A stretch of 64,000 bases of DNA from Flammulina velutipes (taxonomy: Eukaryota > Basidiomycota > Agaricomycetes > Agaricales > Physalacriaceae). Positions 1-11,789 of this stretch are shown here, piece by piece. Position 1 is the first letter of the stretch. Each line of letters begins with the position of its first letter. Below the pieces are notes generated by a model. That model worked only from the letters and a program-made list of their open reading frames with translations, was not told where the DNA came from and ran no database searches. The position numbers and the translations under genes were made by a program. The stretch is taken from contig CM022370.1 of assembly GCA_011800155.1 (NCBI GenBank), positions 2,728,001 to 2,792,000 of the forward strand. Direction: 5' to 3'.

Positions 1-471
1 TTTCAAGTAGTTAGATGACTGTTCTGAGACAGCGCCAGGAACGTCGATGGCACAGGCAATGGCTAAACTTCAATTACTCAAAGTAGCTCCAATGGCTCTA
101 AGTTCCTTTTGCTTTCAGATTCAAAGTCACCTATGTGACAGAACTTCTATTCAATCCTATCAAGCTAACCGACGGTAAATACTGCTTTGTGGGCTGCGTC
201 TACTGGGGGTCTAAGCTATTTTACAGTATGCTAACGAGTGTATTATATAGGTATTTCTAAAGAGCGTGACTAAAGCTGGTTTACTGTATTTTACCCGCCA
301 CAGGAGCGACCACCACGTTGGCGGGCCCCGTGAACCTCGTTGTGCCCTGGGCCCTATGACCTTCATCATTCTTAGCCAGGTATTTGTCCTGGATGCACCC
401 AATGAGGAGTGGCGTACCGCGCGGGCACACAGCTCCTGAGTGATCCAAGGTCAGCTGGCATGCTTGTTCCA
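1..471. other. Left-edge sequence without a recognised gene
   Basis: I see no recognisable coding sequence. Only short overlapping open frames of about 63 codons occur. This is the left flank of the hAT element that follows. Removing that element joins this stretch to position 4272, and the joined sequence does not give a protein I recognise either. It is probably old repeat or intergenic DNA. Confidence 0.4.
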
Positions 472-479
472 TGTGTATC
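472..479. repeat. Left 8-bp target-site duplication of the hAT element
   Basis: TGTGTATC, repeated exactly at 4264-4271 just outside the right terminal inverted repeat. Confidence 0.92.
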
Positions 480-3400
480 TAGTGAATAGCGCGGGTCGGC
501 CGGGTTTTGCCGGGTTGCGGGTTCGGGTCACTGCCGGGCACGGGTCATTTTACTCGATGGCCGATTCGGGTTTACCCGGCCGACCCGTACTTATATCTAC
601 GGTTGCAGCTATCCTACGCGCCACAGTGTGAAAAAGCCTCCATGGAAGCAGAATATAATAGGCATTTATGAGTAATAACTGTACAGTTCATTGACGGTGG
701 CTTGGAAGGTGGCGCCAGAAATACAATCAGCGAAGGCGGACCACCACACTAAAAAAAAGTCATGGCGTCGTCCTCGACCCGCAAGCGCAAGGTTTCTGAT
801 GCATCCTCCAAGGCGTCGCTATCATCTCGCGTCTCCAACACTGCCCGTAAAGCCGTTAACAACGTGAAGAAGGCCGCTAGGACCATCATTCCAAAGAGGC
901 CCAGAAAAAAAACTGTCGTCGAAGATTCAGATGGTAAGTTCATGAATATCTCCGCCGAAGACATACTCACATGTCACAGATAATGACGAGGATGTCGTTA
1001 TGGACAGCCAACACTCTATCCCAGCGTCTAGTCGTCCCCCATCCTCGACCGCGACATCTATTATCGATGTCGACACCAATACAGATGCCGATGAGGACAT
1101 GGATAAGCTAGAAAAACAGCTCAGTACGTCTATCCTTTCGTATCACTACACATTACTTACCATCTTGCTCCAGCAAAAGCTATTCGGAGCTGGCGCTCAC
1201 CCTATTACGCCTTCTTCGAGAACCGCCCACAGATTGAAGTCGATGTGGCCAAAGATACCGTCTACCACGTCTTCACTTGCATCAAGTGCGGTGGGACGAA
1301 ACGGCGTGGAACGACATCTGATAGTGGATCGACAGGCGCGTTAAGCCGCCACATTGTTTCTTGTTGGGGCCAGACCATTCATGACGCCGCATTTGCCACA
1401 AAGAATCTTGACAAAGCTAGAGAGATCGTCAAGAAGCACAAAGTAATGAAAGACGGTAAGATCACTTACCTCCTGCGACGTATCAAAGGGGCCGTTGAGT
1501 CGTTCAGTACGGCAGCACCGACGTCGGCTGAGATTAGGTGAGTACCAAACATCCTTGGTGAACTGTACTCCCTAACCTTTTCAAAGGGTAACGTTTGCAC
1601 GCTGGGCAGCGGAGAGCATGCGTCCCTTCAATATTGCGAAGGATCGTGGCCTCCGTTGGCTACTCCGCACTGGCCGTAACGAGTACTATATCCCCCACCC
1701 CACCACTGTTGCATCGGATGTGAAGCTACTGTTCGGCGCTGCCAAGGAAAAGTTTGCGCTGGAGTTACAGGTGAGACACATCATATACAATGTTAACTAT
1801 AACTTACATGGTATTCCAGAGTACGGATGGCTTCCTAGCGTTTGCGATCGATTGTTGGACAGCGCCAAATCATCGTCCATGGATGAGTATTGTGGTGACC
1901 TTTCTTCGGAATGGAGAACTCGTAACGGCGCTGCTCGATTTTGTTGAGTTGCCAATGGTAAGCATGAATATTGAAGAGGCGTACCATATTAATTGACCTG
2001 CAGTCTCACACTGGCGAAAATATGGCGAAGGCGTTCGACGACGTTACGGAAGACTATGGCATTCGCGATAAGGTAAGCATGCAATAGATAGAAGATGATT
2101 GAGATACTGACGAAGCCTATAGGTTGGCACGGTCACTGCAGACAATGCGTCGAGCAATGATACGTTCCATGTCCATCTTCAGGTCTTGAATCCCACGTAC
2201 CGTGGACAGCGCAGCCAAGTGCGATGCTTCGCCCACACGCTGAACCTCACTGCCGTTGGAACACTCCGTCAATTCGATCCGCCAAAACGAGTTCGCGATG
2301 GCATGGCTGTCGACAAGCTCTTGACGGAGGGCGAAAAGGAGCTACTCAAGTTGGCGGAGGACATCGAATATGATGAGCTCGAGGCAAGGCTTCTTGACGT
2401 AGGCGAAAACGGCGTGCAGGACGACGACGAGTACGACGACCTGCCCGATCTTGTCGATGCGATGACAGAACAGGCGAGGACAGAGTGGGCAGACAATGTC
2501 ATGCCCGTTCGAACCGCGTTACTCAAAGTGAGTCCATTCATTTACCTAATAGACGCTCCAGGCATTGAATGTGCGTTGCCAGGCCCGCAAGATCTCCTTC
2601 AAAATTATAAACTCACCCACGTTGCTGATGGTTAGCTGGTTCAAACTGCTAGATAAACATGGTATTGGCGAGCGCATGCTACCGCGCGACGTCTCGACGC
2701 GGTGGAATTCAACCCATGATATGTTAAAGGTATTCCTTGAGATGAAAGAGTATATTAATGAATTCACGGCGGAGCGTGAGAATGGGCTTCGTGATTACGA
2801 ACTTGATCTAACCGAGTGGGAGATGTTGACCCAACTGGTCAGCGTGCTTACGGTTCGTGGTTCTTTTTCCCATGCATTCAATTGCTCACTCATTCCTTTC
2901 TTCCTTTCCCCCCACTTTCGTATCCCTGTCAATGCATCTCTATCGCCGTCGCTCTTGCCATCGCTGGCCTACCAACTGCCACATCATCGTCTAACCAACC
3001 GCCAACTATGTCAAATCATGCAGGTCTTGAAGGACGCCACGCTCTATTTCTCAACGGACTGTCCAAGTGTCTCCTCTGTCATCCCCGCCATGGACGCCAT
3101 TGACGAACGCCTCACCAATGCATCGATATCAAACCAACGATACGCCGCTCCTATCCGTGCCGCACTCACCATTGGAAAGCGTGTCCTGAACAAATATTAT
3201 AGTTTGTCGGATGGATCTGACGTTTATCGTATCAGTATGAGTACGTGTCCTTGTTTGGTTTCTTGCTTGCCTACTCATAGCCGCTCAACTAGTTCTTCAT
3301 CCGTCACACAAACTCGATTATTTTCGCAAGCAGGACTGGCCGCGTGACTGGATCGACACGGCACTTGCAGTGACGCGAGAGGTTTGGGAGAGTCGGTACC

Positions 3401-4263
3401 GAGACAGTATGGTGACGGCGCTGGATAGTGCAAGCATTGAGGAGGAGACAGACAAGAACAAACCTGTACGTCGTATTACTTACATTCGTGCAGATTTACT
3501 AACCCTACACTGCCTAGGTCAACGAGTTTACTAAACTCATGAAGGAGGGCATACGTGTCGCCACATCGGATGCCGACGAGCTCGACCGTTATCTCGCTGA
3601 TAGTCGCGTCACTACGGAGGACCCACTCGCATGGTGGTTGGGCAATCGCTCGACATATCCATCACTCGCGCAGATGGCCATTGATTTCCATTCGATTCCT
3701 GGTATGTCGTCCTTGCATAGTTCTTTTCGTTTACTCATACAGTACACCTCTTGTAGCTACATCAGTCGCTGTTGAGCGCACATTCAGCCGTGGCCGAATC
3801 CTACTGTCCCACTTACGCAATCGCCTGCGTAATGCTACAGTCCGTGCCCTCATGTGTTTCGGCGACTGGAGCCGTAACGGAATGCTTGACGATGGTGAGA
3901 TGGCGCAGCGTATCGAAGGGAGCACAAGGAAGGCAGCGAAGGAAAAGTCAGAGAAGCAGAAGGGTGACGACGACGACGTTGACGACACCTTAGTCGACGA
4001 CGCTATCTACCTATAATTCAGCTCATTTTTTTATTTTCATTTCTGTATGTTGTCCTTAAAGTAAAAGTAGATATTCGTATTTACATTTAGAGTACCTCGA
4101 TAAATACTCTATTTCTGTGTTCTGAACACGGGTACCCGACATGCCCGACCCGTAAATATCCCGACCCGTCCTAAACCCGACCCGTACTGTTACGGGTTCG
4201 GGTTTGTCCGTTTCGGGATATTTCAGGACATTCTGACCCGGACCCGACCCGCGCTATTCACTA
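480..4263 (+). mobile_element. hAT-superfamily DNA transposon, apparently complete
   Basis: The element starts with TAGTGAATAGCGCGGGTCGG at 480-499, and the exact reverse complement lies at 4244-4263, giving 20-base perfect terminal inverted repeats. The 8 bases TGTGTATC flank it on both sides (472-479 and 4264-4271). That is the target-site duplication length expected for hAT elements. Both subterminal regions (about 490-600 and 4125-4255) are dense in CGGGT and CCCGACCCG motifs in both orientations, which are candidate transposase-binding sites. Inside is one multi-exon transposase gene on the plus strand without visible stops or frameshifts. Perfect ends, perfect duplication and an open gene suggest a young and possibly active copy. 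Activity is inferred, not shown. Confidence 0.93.
762..4016 (+). CDS. hAT transposase with BED zinc finger
   Basis: This is the transposase expected to cut and paste the surrounding element. The gene is split by about ten short introns; the first is 934-979. Exons join into one frame from ATG 762 to TAA 4014-4016. The N-terminus is basic and looks like a nuclear localisation signal (TRKRKVSDA; then KRPRKKTVV). A BED-type finger follows, with CIKCGG and a later HIVSC. The RNase-H-like core shows FAIDCWTAP (first acidic residue region) and VTADNASSND (second acidic residue), then the hAT hallmark CFAHTLNL. The C-terminal dimerisation region has the typical SVAVERTFSRGR with a downstream RNRL. 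The tail is acidic and lysine rich. No premature stop was seen in any exon. Exact splice sites are my reading and some may shift by a few codons. Confidence 0.9.
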
Positions 4264-4271
4264 TGTGTATC
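4264..4271. repeat. Right 8-bp target-site duplication of the hAT element
   Basis: TGTGTATC, matching 472-479. Confidence 0.92.
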
Positions 4272-5038
4272 TCTTCATTCTTAGGTGATCCGCGCGGGCC
4301 TTCAATTAGCACCCGCATGGTCCCTGTTGCCTTGTGTTTTTCCTCTCTCGATAGAGAGGCCTTATTTCCAATAATGCCCCGCCCAGGAATCGGGCCTGTC
4401 GTATTGGCGGCTCAACTCCTAGGTGGGTCCTACAGTGCCTCTGGTGCTTCCTATGCAGAGCCCGAATGCTATCCGACAGAGGGACTTGGGTTTCTGTGCT
4501 AGATCTGGGAGATCTGCCCGATCTGGATTATATTGATGAGATCCAGGGAGTCAGAGCGTGATTCAGGAATAAGGTTTACTTCCCCTGAGATCATGACTCA
4601 TGACGCGACATGCCTTTGATGGATTCGATGGTCGATCTCCGTCCTCTGTGTTTTGGTAGCTAAGTCCGTCCAAGTGTGGCGGGTGGTTCGTGAACTGTAC
4701 TTGGAAGAGTGGGATCCTTATTTCTAAGTACCCGACACGATGGCGGGTGCAAGACTGAGTACTGGTTTTATTGATCGGCCTAAGTCGAGTTACTTGTATT
4801 GTAGTTTTTAGGTTCCTCCCGCTTCGAGAGCCGGGTCGATTGCCTGTACGAACCAGGGTATGACTTCAAGGTTCCAAGGATGAGTCCCAGTAACAAGGAC
4901 CTTCTCCGTACTGCTAGCCTGGTGTGGAGTGGTATATTCCGTCCATAATGCCTTCTTCCTATGTTCATTCTGCCTTGTTGGCCTTGTACCAAATCGCAAA
5001 ATATGGGGGCTTTGCCCATCCAAATATTACAAGGTGTA
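4272..5038. other. Unassigned repeat-like sequence between hAT and gypsy remnant
   Basis: I see no convincing gene here. The stretch lies immediately past the truncation point of the minus-strand gypsy pol fragment. It could be unrelated target DNA or a rearranged part of that element. No copy of the sequence upstream of gag (7.2-7.7 kb) was recognised here, so I do not call it an LTR. Confidence 0.35.
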
Positions 5039-6376
5039 TCAGCGGGTCTGGCTGAATGAGTTGGTCATGTCAAGTTTGGCCCAGAGTTTTCCTTTCCCAC
5101 AGTCAGCGAGGATATCGTCGACGCGGGGCAAGAGATAGCGGTCACGGACAGTGTTCTTGTTGAGTTCGCGATAATCGTTGACCATGCGTGGTAGGACAGT
5201 GTGGTCGGGAGCACCATTCCGGTATTTGGGTACACAGAAGGATGGGGAAGCATGCTCTGATGATGGACATAAATGTCCAGCTGCTAGGTGATCGTCGAGG
5301 AGGGCTTTCCAAGCTGCTTGGTTCTTCTTTGCAGCAGCGTAACCACGACCATTGTTGACCTTGGTAGGATCTTTGAGTTGTATGCGATGATAGATGTGGT
5401 CGGGAATATCTCCAACATCAGGGAGACAATGAGTGAAAAGGTCCGTGTAGCGCGTCTTCATCTCTGCATCCTTTTGCTTAAGGTGCGCTTCAAAGGCTAG
5501 GGTTTCCATTCGATCACGGACTTGTAGCATGACCGCAGCTGGAAGGAGAGTGTGAGCGAGAGGGACTGTAAAGTCTCGTTTGGGTTTTGGTGGTTTCTTG
5601 ACGACAGGTGGTGCAGGTGGTGCAGGTTTATCAGAGTCCCACTCGCGGGGAGGATATAGTGGGGGGTTCAGCAAGTCAAATCCAGTTCGCTTATCGATGG
5701 CAGTGCGGAGTTCAGCGTCAACAATGATTTTTTCTTGTAAAAGGAAGGGTAGTCCGAGGATAAGGGGAATGGTACAGTTATGAAGAACTTTCGCTCGATG
5801 AATACCCGAGGTCCAGCTCCCATCTCCAGATGACACTTGCAGCTTCACATACTCCCGTGAACCCAGCCCATGACCCGACAGCGACGCCAAATTATCCTCT
5901 TGCAAGGGTAACTGGAAACGACGTAGACCAAGCTGGGTGACCAGCTAGTTGTCAATCACTGTAGAGGGGCAACCATGGTCAATGAGCGGTTTAATGAGTA
6001 TGGGGAAGTCGCGTATAGCGGGACCAGTGATGGTCATATGAGGGATGAGGTGGGGGACAGTGAAAGGGACGCACGAGTCATCAGACGCATCATTGACGTC
6101 CTCGATCTAGGTGGCGTAGACAGCGCCCGATGTTTCTTTCTTGACGGTGGCAGGTTTTGCGGCCAACGCCATATCAAGAGTGAGGGGACGATAGGTGGCA
6201 GGGTTGACACGGTTGTTTGGGGGAGGAAGACTGCGCATTGGGCAGGAGTCGCTATAATGACCAGCGTAAAAAGTGCGACAATTGAAACATCCCTCGTGTG
6301 TAGAGAGAAGTGCGCGTTTAGCTTCAGTGAGCTTTGGAACACTCACAACAGTATAGCCTGTTCCGGCGCTAGGCAC
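5039..6376 (-). pseudogene. gypsy pol remnant: zinc knuckle, protease, partial reverse transcriptase
   Basis: A knuckle CFNC..H....C is visible, with six rather than four residues between the second Cys and the His. The retropepsin region shows LIDHGCPST, and the D-x-G triad is present as DHG. A TAG stop interrupts the same frame a few codons later. Downstream, ILGLPFLL matches the second conserved protease block. The longest open stretch is 5039-5905. It carries a linker rich in Pro and Lys, then the RT opening motifs VNDYRELN and AKLDMTNSF, and ends right after. The polymerase active site is absent, so no functional enzyme can be made. Confidence 0.85.
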
Positions 6377-6388
6377 GGAAGTGAGACG

Positions 6389-7071
6389 TTAAGCGAGCAG
6401 GGGATTGGAAATACGAGAGAGTAGGGCAGCAGTGGCAGCAGCTTTCCGGTGGGTTCGTTCGGCACGTTGTTCGGAAACAATTCTCCTGACCTCGTCTTCA
6501 TTCTTGACAAGCTTCTCTTCTCGAGCCTTAACCTCCTTCATCCAGACAGAGAGAGAGTTGGCAAGAGGAGGCTCACTGCGGATACTATCACGAAGACGGG
6601 TACTCATGTGTGAGATGATATGTTACCGAAGTCCGGCCTCAGGTAGAGCATGAGTAGAACCAGCGTTGGAGAGGGTGGTGCTGCTATCCTGAAGTGAGAC
6701 GGCCCAATGCCAAAAAGATCGCTTCCCTTGTTGAGAGAGCTGAATGGAGTCGAGGAGTTTGACGTCCCAGTCAAAATCCAAGACCTAGTTCTGAATCTCC
6801 TTGAGAAAGGAGGGAAGACCCATAGCGTTGATACAGGTCTTGTCGGCCTGGTACCATTGTTTCAGCATAGATTGTTCGAGACCGTTGGTGACGTACTTGA
6901 CAATGTCAGCGGCATCAATGGCGCCATGGTGCATATATTTTTTCCACAGGCGTCAGAGTATTCGACGAAGACGGCAGGAGTGACCTTTCCTGCAGAGAGG
7001 ATTGGACAGTCCTTGAGTTTCGCCTGTTTGACGGATGCAGTTGTGGTGGACGTGGGGGTTGTGGAAGACAT
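6389..7071 (-). pseudogene. gypsy gag-like remnant
   Basis: Two minus-strand open pieces, 6862-7071 and 6389-6607, resemble basidiomycete gypsy gag. The first has KLKDCPILSAGKVTPAVF, a motif class common near the start of such gags. The second is a charged, probably coiled-coil segment (KAREEKLVKNEDEVRRIV) that leads into the zinc-knuckle region. They are in different frames with non-coding sequence between. Upstream, near 7080-7115, is a run of CAGTGG-type hexamers. I infer a decayed gag; family assignment rests mainly on its position before pol. Confidence 0.6.
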
Positions 7072-7080
7072 GGTGGGTAA

Positions 7081-7116
7081 GGGCAGTGGCAGTGGCAGTG
7101 GCAGTGACGGTGACGG
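7081..7116 (+). repeat. Short hexamer microsatellite, CAGTGG-like
   Basis: GGCAGTGGCAGTGGCAGTG followed by GACGGTGACGG. A small imperfect six-base tandem run near the 5' end of the dead gypsy gag. Confidence 0.6.
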
Positions 7117-8321
7117 TATACAAGACTCTGGTGGAGAATCGGTAATGGTATCGGTGGTGGAGGACGATGGCAGCGACGAAAGGTCTGAATTGGTGGAAAC
7201 GGCAGGTGATGGGGAACGGTGACGGCGGTGGTGGGCACGGGTGACCAGTGGGGTTGGCGTTGATGGTTGTCTACGTGAGTAGGACGTGGTGACTAGTATC
7301 CAGCTGGAACCGTTCCGTAGTGGGTGATCCCAGTACGATGGCTGCCGGTACGAAGGTTGTCGGTGTCAAAAAAAAGTGGAAGGGTGTCGTGTAAACGACA
7401 ACCAACACTAAACGGGCAAGACAGACAGGACAAAAGAATCTTCGTTGTGTGCAATACAGAGTCAGCTAGTAATACAAGAGAGAGATAAGTTATGTACCTT
7501 TGTTGCGTGCAATACAGAGTAAAGAGCAACGAAGGAGAGTTGATCGTAAATAATGGTTCAGTGACAGTGTGGGAAAGTGTGTGTATGTAGTAAACTGGGG
7601 GACCAGGCTTACATGTAGGCTGTATAGCTCTATGCTATCTTGGTCTATATATCTAGAGCCTATTCTCCAACACTTCTTCTTACCTCAATCAAAAATGATA
7701 CTCCTAGTAAACCAGTATTTAGAATGTTCATCAGCTTCCATCATGCTGGAAGCAATAAAGAGCTACGGCAACCTGCTCCTCGACCTCAACAGAGTTTCAC
7801 TGTGCGTAGTCAGAATTATTCTGGAAGACATCATCTGTGTCGATGGCTGAGACCAGACAGATACAGAGCTGGAAGAAGTGATCTGGCCACTCTGTTTTGA
7901 GCGTCACAAAAGTGTGGTGGAGGAATGATTCGGTGGGGCGAGAAATGCATTGATGCACATTGTATTAATGCAAGTACGAAAGACCCCAAAATTTGCGATT
8001 CTAAGAAGCATTCTTAGTGATAAAATGAACCTATGAGTACAAGAACCTCTAGTTACAGACCGAAAGAGCATGTATGATACAGTGTAAGGAGTTTCCGCGG
8101 TACGAACGGAAAACTCCTAAGATTTGTCGGAATAGCGCCACACGCTGAAGGGCATGTAGGTATAGACAAACCACACATGACGATCTTGAATATCATCATC
8201 AAAAGTACCCCGATAGAGACATTGTGATCAAATACACTTGAACGCGCAAAACTCCGAAATACTTAACAGAATTCGGCGAGTTACCCTTACACAATGAAAC
8301 TCTACATAAGGAGACGCAACA

Positions 8322-8347
8322 CCAGCAAGCAGTTAAATGCTTGCTGG
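8322..8347. repeat. Perfect 10-bp stem hairpin
   Basis: CCAGCAAGCA, six-base loop GTTAAA, then the exact complement TGCTTGCTGG. No T-run follows and no gene is adjacent, so a role is not apparent. Confidence 0.6.
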
Positions 8348-9604
8348 ACTAGCAAACCAAATGTTCATACTACTCAGACGTCGGGATATTACATAGGAGA
8401 CTCAGGAGTCAGGGTAACCTTTTAGGCTTTCAAAAGATACTGCTCGATCACCAATTGACTTACTCCGGTGGACTGTTCCTGATCGATTCTCGGGATCCAC
8501 AAGTAAATCGTTACTAGGACCTACAATACGAGTACTATCGACAATCCGTAAAGATACAACGATAGCTTTTCTGGAGTACTACCGGAAAAGTCCGAATACA
8601 ATACTAAGAACATACTTATGCGTCCAGTATACCCAACCTAGTCAGTACTACTCGGACTCGTAGTATGAAATAAGAATACGAACAAAGGCTAAGAGTTCCT
8701 GCTAGACAGGACTCGACCGCTAATAATAGTGGAAACAATGAAATAGTGGAGCTTCCAAGCATAAGGAACAACCTGGCGCCACTGAAAACTCAGTTACGGC
8801 GCCACCATTGGTTGGATTCAAAGCAAATAGAAGCCAGAACGAATAGGCAGCAATGCCAAGGGCACCATTAGTGCATCAGGAAATGCTCTCCTGCTCTCGG
8901 TTAACCTAAGTCTATCAGGTACACTTAGGTTACTCAGGTGCAGCTAAACCTGAAGACAAGGTTCAGATCAAGGTTAGACCTGAAGCAGACTGAGGTGAAC
9001 TAATAGTAACACTAAGTATACCTCGAACAACTAAAGTATACTATAGGTATTGTCTTGTCTTGAACCTTTACTGCCTGGAAACTCATGCATAACTTCAGGT
9101 ATAGTCTTGTGCTTAAGCTTAGCTGAAGGTTTACAAGAGGAATCCTTCAGTTCATCCTCAAGCAGTAACTAGAGGTCTCAATAATACTTGACATTTCAGT
9201 TAAAGATAGCAGAAAATAAATGTCTCATTAAAAGCAATAGTATAATATGATGATTGGATAATAAAAGAAGAAATACTAGAAGAAAGAGTAGGTTAGTCAA
9301 GAATCAAGTCAAAAGAGCAAGAAACATACCAGAAGAGCACACACAATCAAGAGTAAACACCTTTGAAGAAGAGACAATGATTAGCACTTATAAGAAAAGA
9401 AGAAGCAAGTCCACATACCAAGAGAACATTCAAGACTTGAAGATTTAAAGAGGGAACATGAAAGAGAGGAATGATGGGATCAGAGCTCAGCTCTGGTTTA
9501 AATACCAACATGAAGTCACATGACCAGGGCAGAGGGTTTGGGTCCGGAGGTCCGGACCTAAATTGCCTGCCTGTTGGACTTGATCAATTCTTGATTCTTG
9601 ATTT

Positions 9605-9915
9605 ATTACTGTTCAATCAATAACTCTCTGGAACTTGCATGAAAGGTAGCAGACCTATATATGGTTGGAAAGTGTTTAATTAGGGCTACAAGACGAGCCT
9701 ATAACCATGGGAAAATAAGGGGTGCAGCTCCGGCCATAAGTCATTCAATGAATTCTCTGTTTCTTGTGTTCAAGCAATAGCACTACTACACTTGACTGGA
9801 AGGTATAAGTATTATATACTGTCAGAAAGCGTTTAATTAGGCCTACAAAACGCTTATATAATCATTGGAATCGCAGGGACGCACCACAAGTTATAGGCAA
9901 AATACATGATTTTCC
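9605..9915. repeat. Diverged tandem duplication, unit about 157 bp
   Basis: GAAAGTGTTTAATTAGGGCT at 9668 and GAAAGCGTTTAATTAGGCCT at 9825 anchor two adjacent copies. Flanking similarity continues on both sides, for example TGTTCAATCAATA against TGTTCAAGCAATA. The copies differ by many substitutions, so the duplication is old. It probably belongs to an LTR or an untranslated part of a dead retroelement. Confidence 0.65.
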
Positions 9916-11789
9916 TCAGATTTCTCTGGTATTACTTGCTTATAGTATCTATCCTATTATACAGTAATTAGACAACAAGTGCCAGAGTCTAGTCCTGTTG
10001 AAGACTGTTGGAATACTTTGGATAATCTGTAAGTAGTACAAGGCAGGTCTGAGGTGTACTTTGGATAGCTAAGGTCTGACTTGTTACATTGATATCTTGA
10101 AGTTGACTCTAAGATACCTAAGTTTCTTGGTAGTTGATGTTCAACCTGGTGCTGTCTAATGCTAACCAAATGACACTATAGGTTATTGGATAGCAGTTCT
10201 GTTAGCCTCTGTAAACCTAGGTATGCTTAGGTGCTTGAGGCTTACTAGGCTGGCTAGGTCTGCCATAGTTAGCTTGAGGTAGAGTCTTCACACCCCTTTC
10301 CTGATGTCAGCTACTTATATCTACACAATAACAACACTTTTACATAGTGTGTTTATGAGGCATCTATTTGCCTATAGTAAGGTATAACCTGGGAACATTA
10401 GCACATTGTAGTACTGGAAAGACTGTCAGTGGTAGTGAACAATGTGGGATATACTGGAAGACTAGGGAAGGGTATAAAGGTAAACTACAAGTCTAAAAGT
10501 TGTTAACAATGTCCGCAACAGTTTGGTATCTCAAAATAGGTGAATTTACAAAGTTCAAGTGCAGACTGTGCAGCTCGGGCATTGGACTGGCAATCTCTAA
10601 AAGGTGATTTGAGTGAATAAGCCATTTTAAGAAATTGGCTATTACCAAAAATGTCTACTATGAATTTAAACTCTGTCGTACAGGTCCTTCATTCAAGCTC
10701 GCTTCGTGAGGAGTGTATCAGGCCTAATAGGTAGTTCCTCTTGAAGATTTTGTTTAAAAATAATCTGAATATCTCTAGAATATAAACTGAGTTATCTGGT
10801 AAAATTCTGAGCACTTCTGAGCTATTGTTGTGGCTGGACGACGAGCGGGATTTTGGTTGATTGATTCTGCTGACTAAGCTTATTCCTTTGTATTTAGAAT
10901 GGAAGCCGCAACAAACAAGATTTGGGCTCAGTAATAGTGCTGTTGGCTCAATAATAAATAATTCAGTTTTTAAAAAAGAAAGGAGGGAAAAGAGAGAAAG
11001 AGAGAGAAAGAGTTCTGAATATCTGTCTCCAGGTTCAAAGATCAATAATAAAATTCTTATAGATGCATGGCTTCTGATGACACCCTCCAAGCTCATTCCG
11101 AGGGCCTTACAGTATTGGAAGGACCTCTGAAAGAAAATACTGCCTAAATTTCCTTTTTTGGGGTGCTATCGTGTAGAATCCGGGACCGACACAGGTGATG
11201 GGAACATACCAATCCAAATCTGGATTATTATGTCAGCCCTCCTGCGTGTGAAACCAATTGTGTCTCTCTCTTTGTGCAACATTTCTCCACACAAACCCTA
11301 GAAATATGGAAGGGATGTACCAAGGTATGAATTAGATTGCTATTTCAACAAGAGTGAGATTGATACGGCCCATGGATGTGTGGTGAAGCTGATGACAGTG
11401 CTTCGTCAACTGTAATCATGGGTTTCTTCATATGTATTGGGCTCAGATATTCTGTGATTAAGCATCCGAGAATATGAGGTGAATTCAACATGTTTGACAA
11501 TGATATGTTGCAATGATATTGCCGTCCGAGTCAATGATTATAAAGAACTCGACAATTGGATGTGCAGTCAAATGAATCAAGATTGAAGTGTTATTGAATT
11601 TATAATGCACCCAACCTATTGATGAAGCATCTGTAACAGCAAGAAGAAGACGAGACAATGTTGTATAATATACATTGAATCACGCCCAAACAAGCGGGAT
11701 GACACACAGGGAATGACATAGAGACCCAAAGGGAGATCATTATGTAATCATTTGGTATCTGGGCGCTATCTGCCAACAGCACTATTACC

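Larger units (their letters stand above)
5039..7240 (-). mobile_element. Ty3/gypsy retrotransposon fragment, defective
   Basis: Read on the minus strand, the order is gag-like (about 7071 to 6389), CCHC zinc knuckle (about 6280), aspartic protease region (about 5990-5750) and the beginning of reverse transcriptase (about 5240-5040). It then stops. RNase H, integrase and recognisable LTRs are missing. The order and the RT start motifs are typical of chromovirus-like gypsy elements of basidiomycetes. The copy is dead: frames change between gag pieces, a stop codon lies in the protease region, and RT is cut off before the catalytic YxDD motif. The truncation point is near 5045. Confidence 0.85.
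7241..11789. other. Gene-free AT-rich transposon graveyard
   Basis: About 4.5 kb holds no open frame longer than about 135 codons and no protein I recognise. Base composition is visibly more AT rich than the genic part. It contains degenerate repeated pieces: a duplicated GTGCAATACAGAGT block at about 7446 and 7508, a 10-base perfect-stem hairpin at 8322-8347, many AGGTT/ACCTGA-type short repeats at 8900-9180 and 10190-10290, and a diverged tandem pair near 9605-9915. A purine tract of about 40 bases lies at 10970-11012. These fit old LTR retrotransposon debris, but no element boundaries can be defined by eye. Confidence 0.55.

Noticed and set aside
4272..7700. LTR pair flanking the gypsy remnant
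   Set aside because: I compared 4272-5039 with 7240-7700 by eye and found no convincing direct repeat. An alignment program would be needed to exclude it.
7569..7850. Open frame of 93 codons after the gypsy remnant, considered as a copia-type gag start
   Set aside because: No diagnostic motif could be seen, and a second frame of similar length overlaps it.
10689..11096. 135-codon minus-strand open frame in the AT-rich island
   Set aside because: Leu/Ser-rich translation caused partly by a purine tract on the other strand; no recognisable domain.
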